Below the pieces are notes generated by a model. The model did no database searches and was not told where the DNA came from. It saw nothing but the letters and a program-made list of their open reading frames with translations. Of a stretch of DNA of 5,609 nucleotides, positions 4,688-5,609 are shown piece after piece (position 1 is the first letter of the stretch; each line of letters starts with the position of its first letter). The stretch lies in contig CAMMBX010000076.1 of the NCBI GenBank assembly GCA_946494345.1, positions 1 to 5,609 of the forward strand, read 5' to 3'. The position numbers and the translations under genes were made by a program. This DNA comes from an uncultured Mycoplasmatota bacterium. GTDB taxonomy: Bacteria; Bacillota_I; Bacilli_A; RF39; UBA660.

Positions 4688-5609
4688 CTAAAATGTATTA
4701 GTTCTACCACTTAACACAGGTACATGGTCTTGATATGTTCCTTTAGTAAAGGCCATTTCACATGATAATAGTTGCATTACAATAGTAGCTTGATAGAAAG
4801 CATAGATACTTTCAGACTCATCTATCATAATAGCCATATCTGCTATATCAGCAATTTCTTTATCATTAGTAATTACATAAGTCTTAGCTTTTGTATCTTT
4901 TAGATAAGTAACAACTCTTTTAATATCTTCGTTAGTTTTATCATCTACTGCAAATAAAACTATTGGGGTTTTAGGACTAGTTGAAGCAAGGGGACCATGA
5001 CAGAATTCACTAGCTTTATATGGAACAACAGGAACTAAACAAGTTTCCATAACTTTTAGAGCAAATTCTTTAGCAAGAGAATAGCTATAACCTCTAGCAA
5101 TAGAAAAGCCCACTTCCATAGATATTAATTCTTTAGCCATAGGTTTAACATCATCGTATAAATCTAATCCTTTTTTAACAGCTTCTATATATTTATTATC
5201 ATCAAAATTATCTTCTTCACCACTTAAGCATAAAGCTAACTTAGTTAAGATATATAAAGTAGTAGTATATCCTTTAGTAGCAGCTCCAGCATTACTTTCG
5301 CCAATCTCATTATAGATATGTTTATCAGTTGCTTCTGCTACTAATGAATCAGGATTATTAGTAATAGCAAAAGTATAAGCTCCAGACTCCTTAGCTTTCT
5401 TTAAAACAGTACTAACATCATAGCCTTTACCAGATTGAGAAATAGCAATAACACAAGTACTAGATAAATCCATATTACTATCATAAACAGTGAATATTGA
5501 AGCATCTGCCATTTCTACAGGAATTTTTGTATGTAACTCTAAGAAAAACTTACCAAAGATACCTCCATGAGTAGATGTTCCTCTTGCAACTATCATAAAG
5601 TTTTTAGGA
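4688..5609 (-). CDS. GlmS-like double-SIS sugar-phosphate isomerase/deaminase (N-terminus outside window)
   Basis: Reading leftward from the right edge, the frame is open from the first codon (Pro-Lys-Asn-Phe before the first Met), so the Met at 5596 is internal and the true start lies beyond the window; 306 residues are visible. Numbered from that Met, there are two SIS (sugar isomerase) domains. The first (about 1-125) has ARGTSTHGG, IAISQSGKGYD (50-60) and AGAATKGYTTTL. The second (about 160-290) has GRGYSY-like ARGYSYSLAKEFALKVMETC (Glu184) and ASEFCHGPLA (His200), matching the GlmS pattern of a catalytic Glu and HGPLA. It has no glutaminase domain in view, so it is more like NagB-II, FrlB or free SIS isomerases that convert amino-sugar phosphates or deglycate sugar-amine phosphates. 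It is not like E. coli AgaS as I recall it. The C-terminus (SGRTNTF) lacks the lysine GlmS uses. Convergent with the PTS genes, it has its own regulation; a role in processing the imported sugar is inferred from proximity only. Confidence 0.88.
   Translation of the reverse strand, partial: PKNFMIVARGTSTHGGIFGKFFLELHTKIPVEMADASIFTVYDSNMDLSSTCVIAISQSGKGYDVSTVLKKAKESGAYTFAITNNPDSLVAEATDKHIYNEIGESNAGAATKGYTTTLYILTKLALCLSGEEDNFDDNKYIEAVKKGLDLYDDVKPMAKELISMEVGFSIARGYSYSLAKEFALKVMETCLVPVVPYKASEFCHGPLASTSPKTPIVLFAVDDKTNEDIKRVVTYLKDTKAKTYVITNDKEIADIADMAIMIDESESIYAFYQATIVMQLLSCEMAFTKGTYQDHVPVLSGRTNTF

Noticed and set aside
5594..5596. Met at 5596 as the true start of the SIS gene
   Set aside because: The frame stays open to the window edge (Pro-Lys-Asn-Phe precedes it), and this point matches the middle of a conserved strand before the GTS motif, so the gene is cut by the window.
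4688..5609. Naming the SIS protein agaS
   Set aside because: The neighbouring Aga-type PTS makes this tempting, but the sequence follows the GlmS/NagB-II pattern (ISQSG, ALKVMETC, HGPLA) and not the E. coli AgaS sequence as I remember it.

Overview
The window looks like a chromosomal stretch of a low-G+C (roughly 30% by eye) Bacillota-type bacterium. It has strong AAGGAGG-like ribosome binding sites, tightly packed genes, AT-rich codon use (ATA, AGA, TTA, AAA) and only TAA/TAG stops. Tryptophan is always TGG, so the ordinary bacterial code fits. A gut Bacilli/Erysipelotrichia-like host is a guess from style and cannot be proved from this sequence.

Layout, left to right. (1) Bases 1-3954, plus strand, are one compact operon: the 3' end of an HPr gene (ptsH), then ptsI (Enzyme I), then the IIB, IIC and IID genes of a mannose-superfamily PTS. 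Gaps are 0, 15 and 18 bases, followed by an 11-base overlap. The EII proteins look most like the Aga (N-acetylgalactosamine/galactosamine) branch. (2) Bases 3955-4023 hold a rho-independent terminator directly after the IID stop and, immediately behind it, an extended -10 promoter. (3) Bases 4024-4665 encode the matching IIA protein (AgaF-like) and a 70-residue cysteine-rich, zinc-ribbon-like protein of unknown function that starts right after the IIA stop. (4) A convergent terminator region separates these from (5) a minus-strand gene, cut by the right edge, for a GlmS-like double-SIS amino-sugar-phosphate enzyme.

How it works together: phosphate would pass from PEP to Enzyme I (His188), to HPr, to IIA (His10), to IIB (His18), and then to the sugar entering through the IIC/IID membrane complex. 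The imported amino-sugar phosphate, or amino-sugar-containing disaccharide phosphate, could feed a SIS-domain isomerase/deaminase such as the one encoded opposite. That last link rests on gene proximity only.

Most notable points: the HPr here has Glu where the regulatory Ser46 normally sits; the general PTS proteins are locked into the operon of a single sugar transporter; the IIA gene is split off behind its own terminator and promoter and paired with an unrecognised small Cys-rich protein; and the SIS enzyme lacks several GlmS active-site residues. I found no mobile element, CRISPR array, tRNA or rRNA, and no gene-free stretch over 300 bases.
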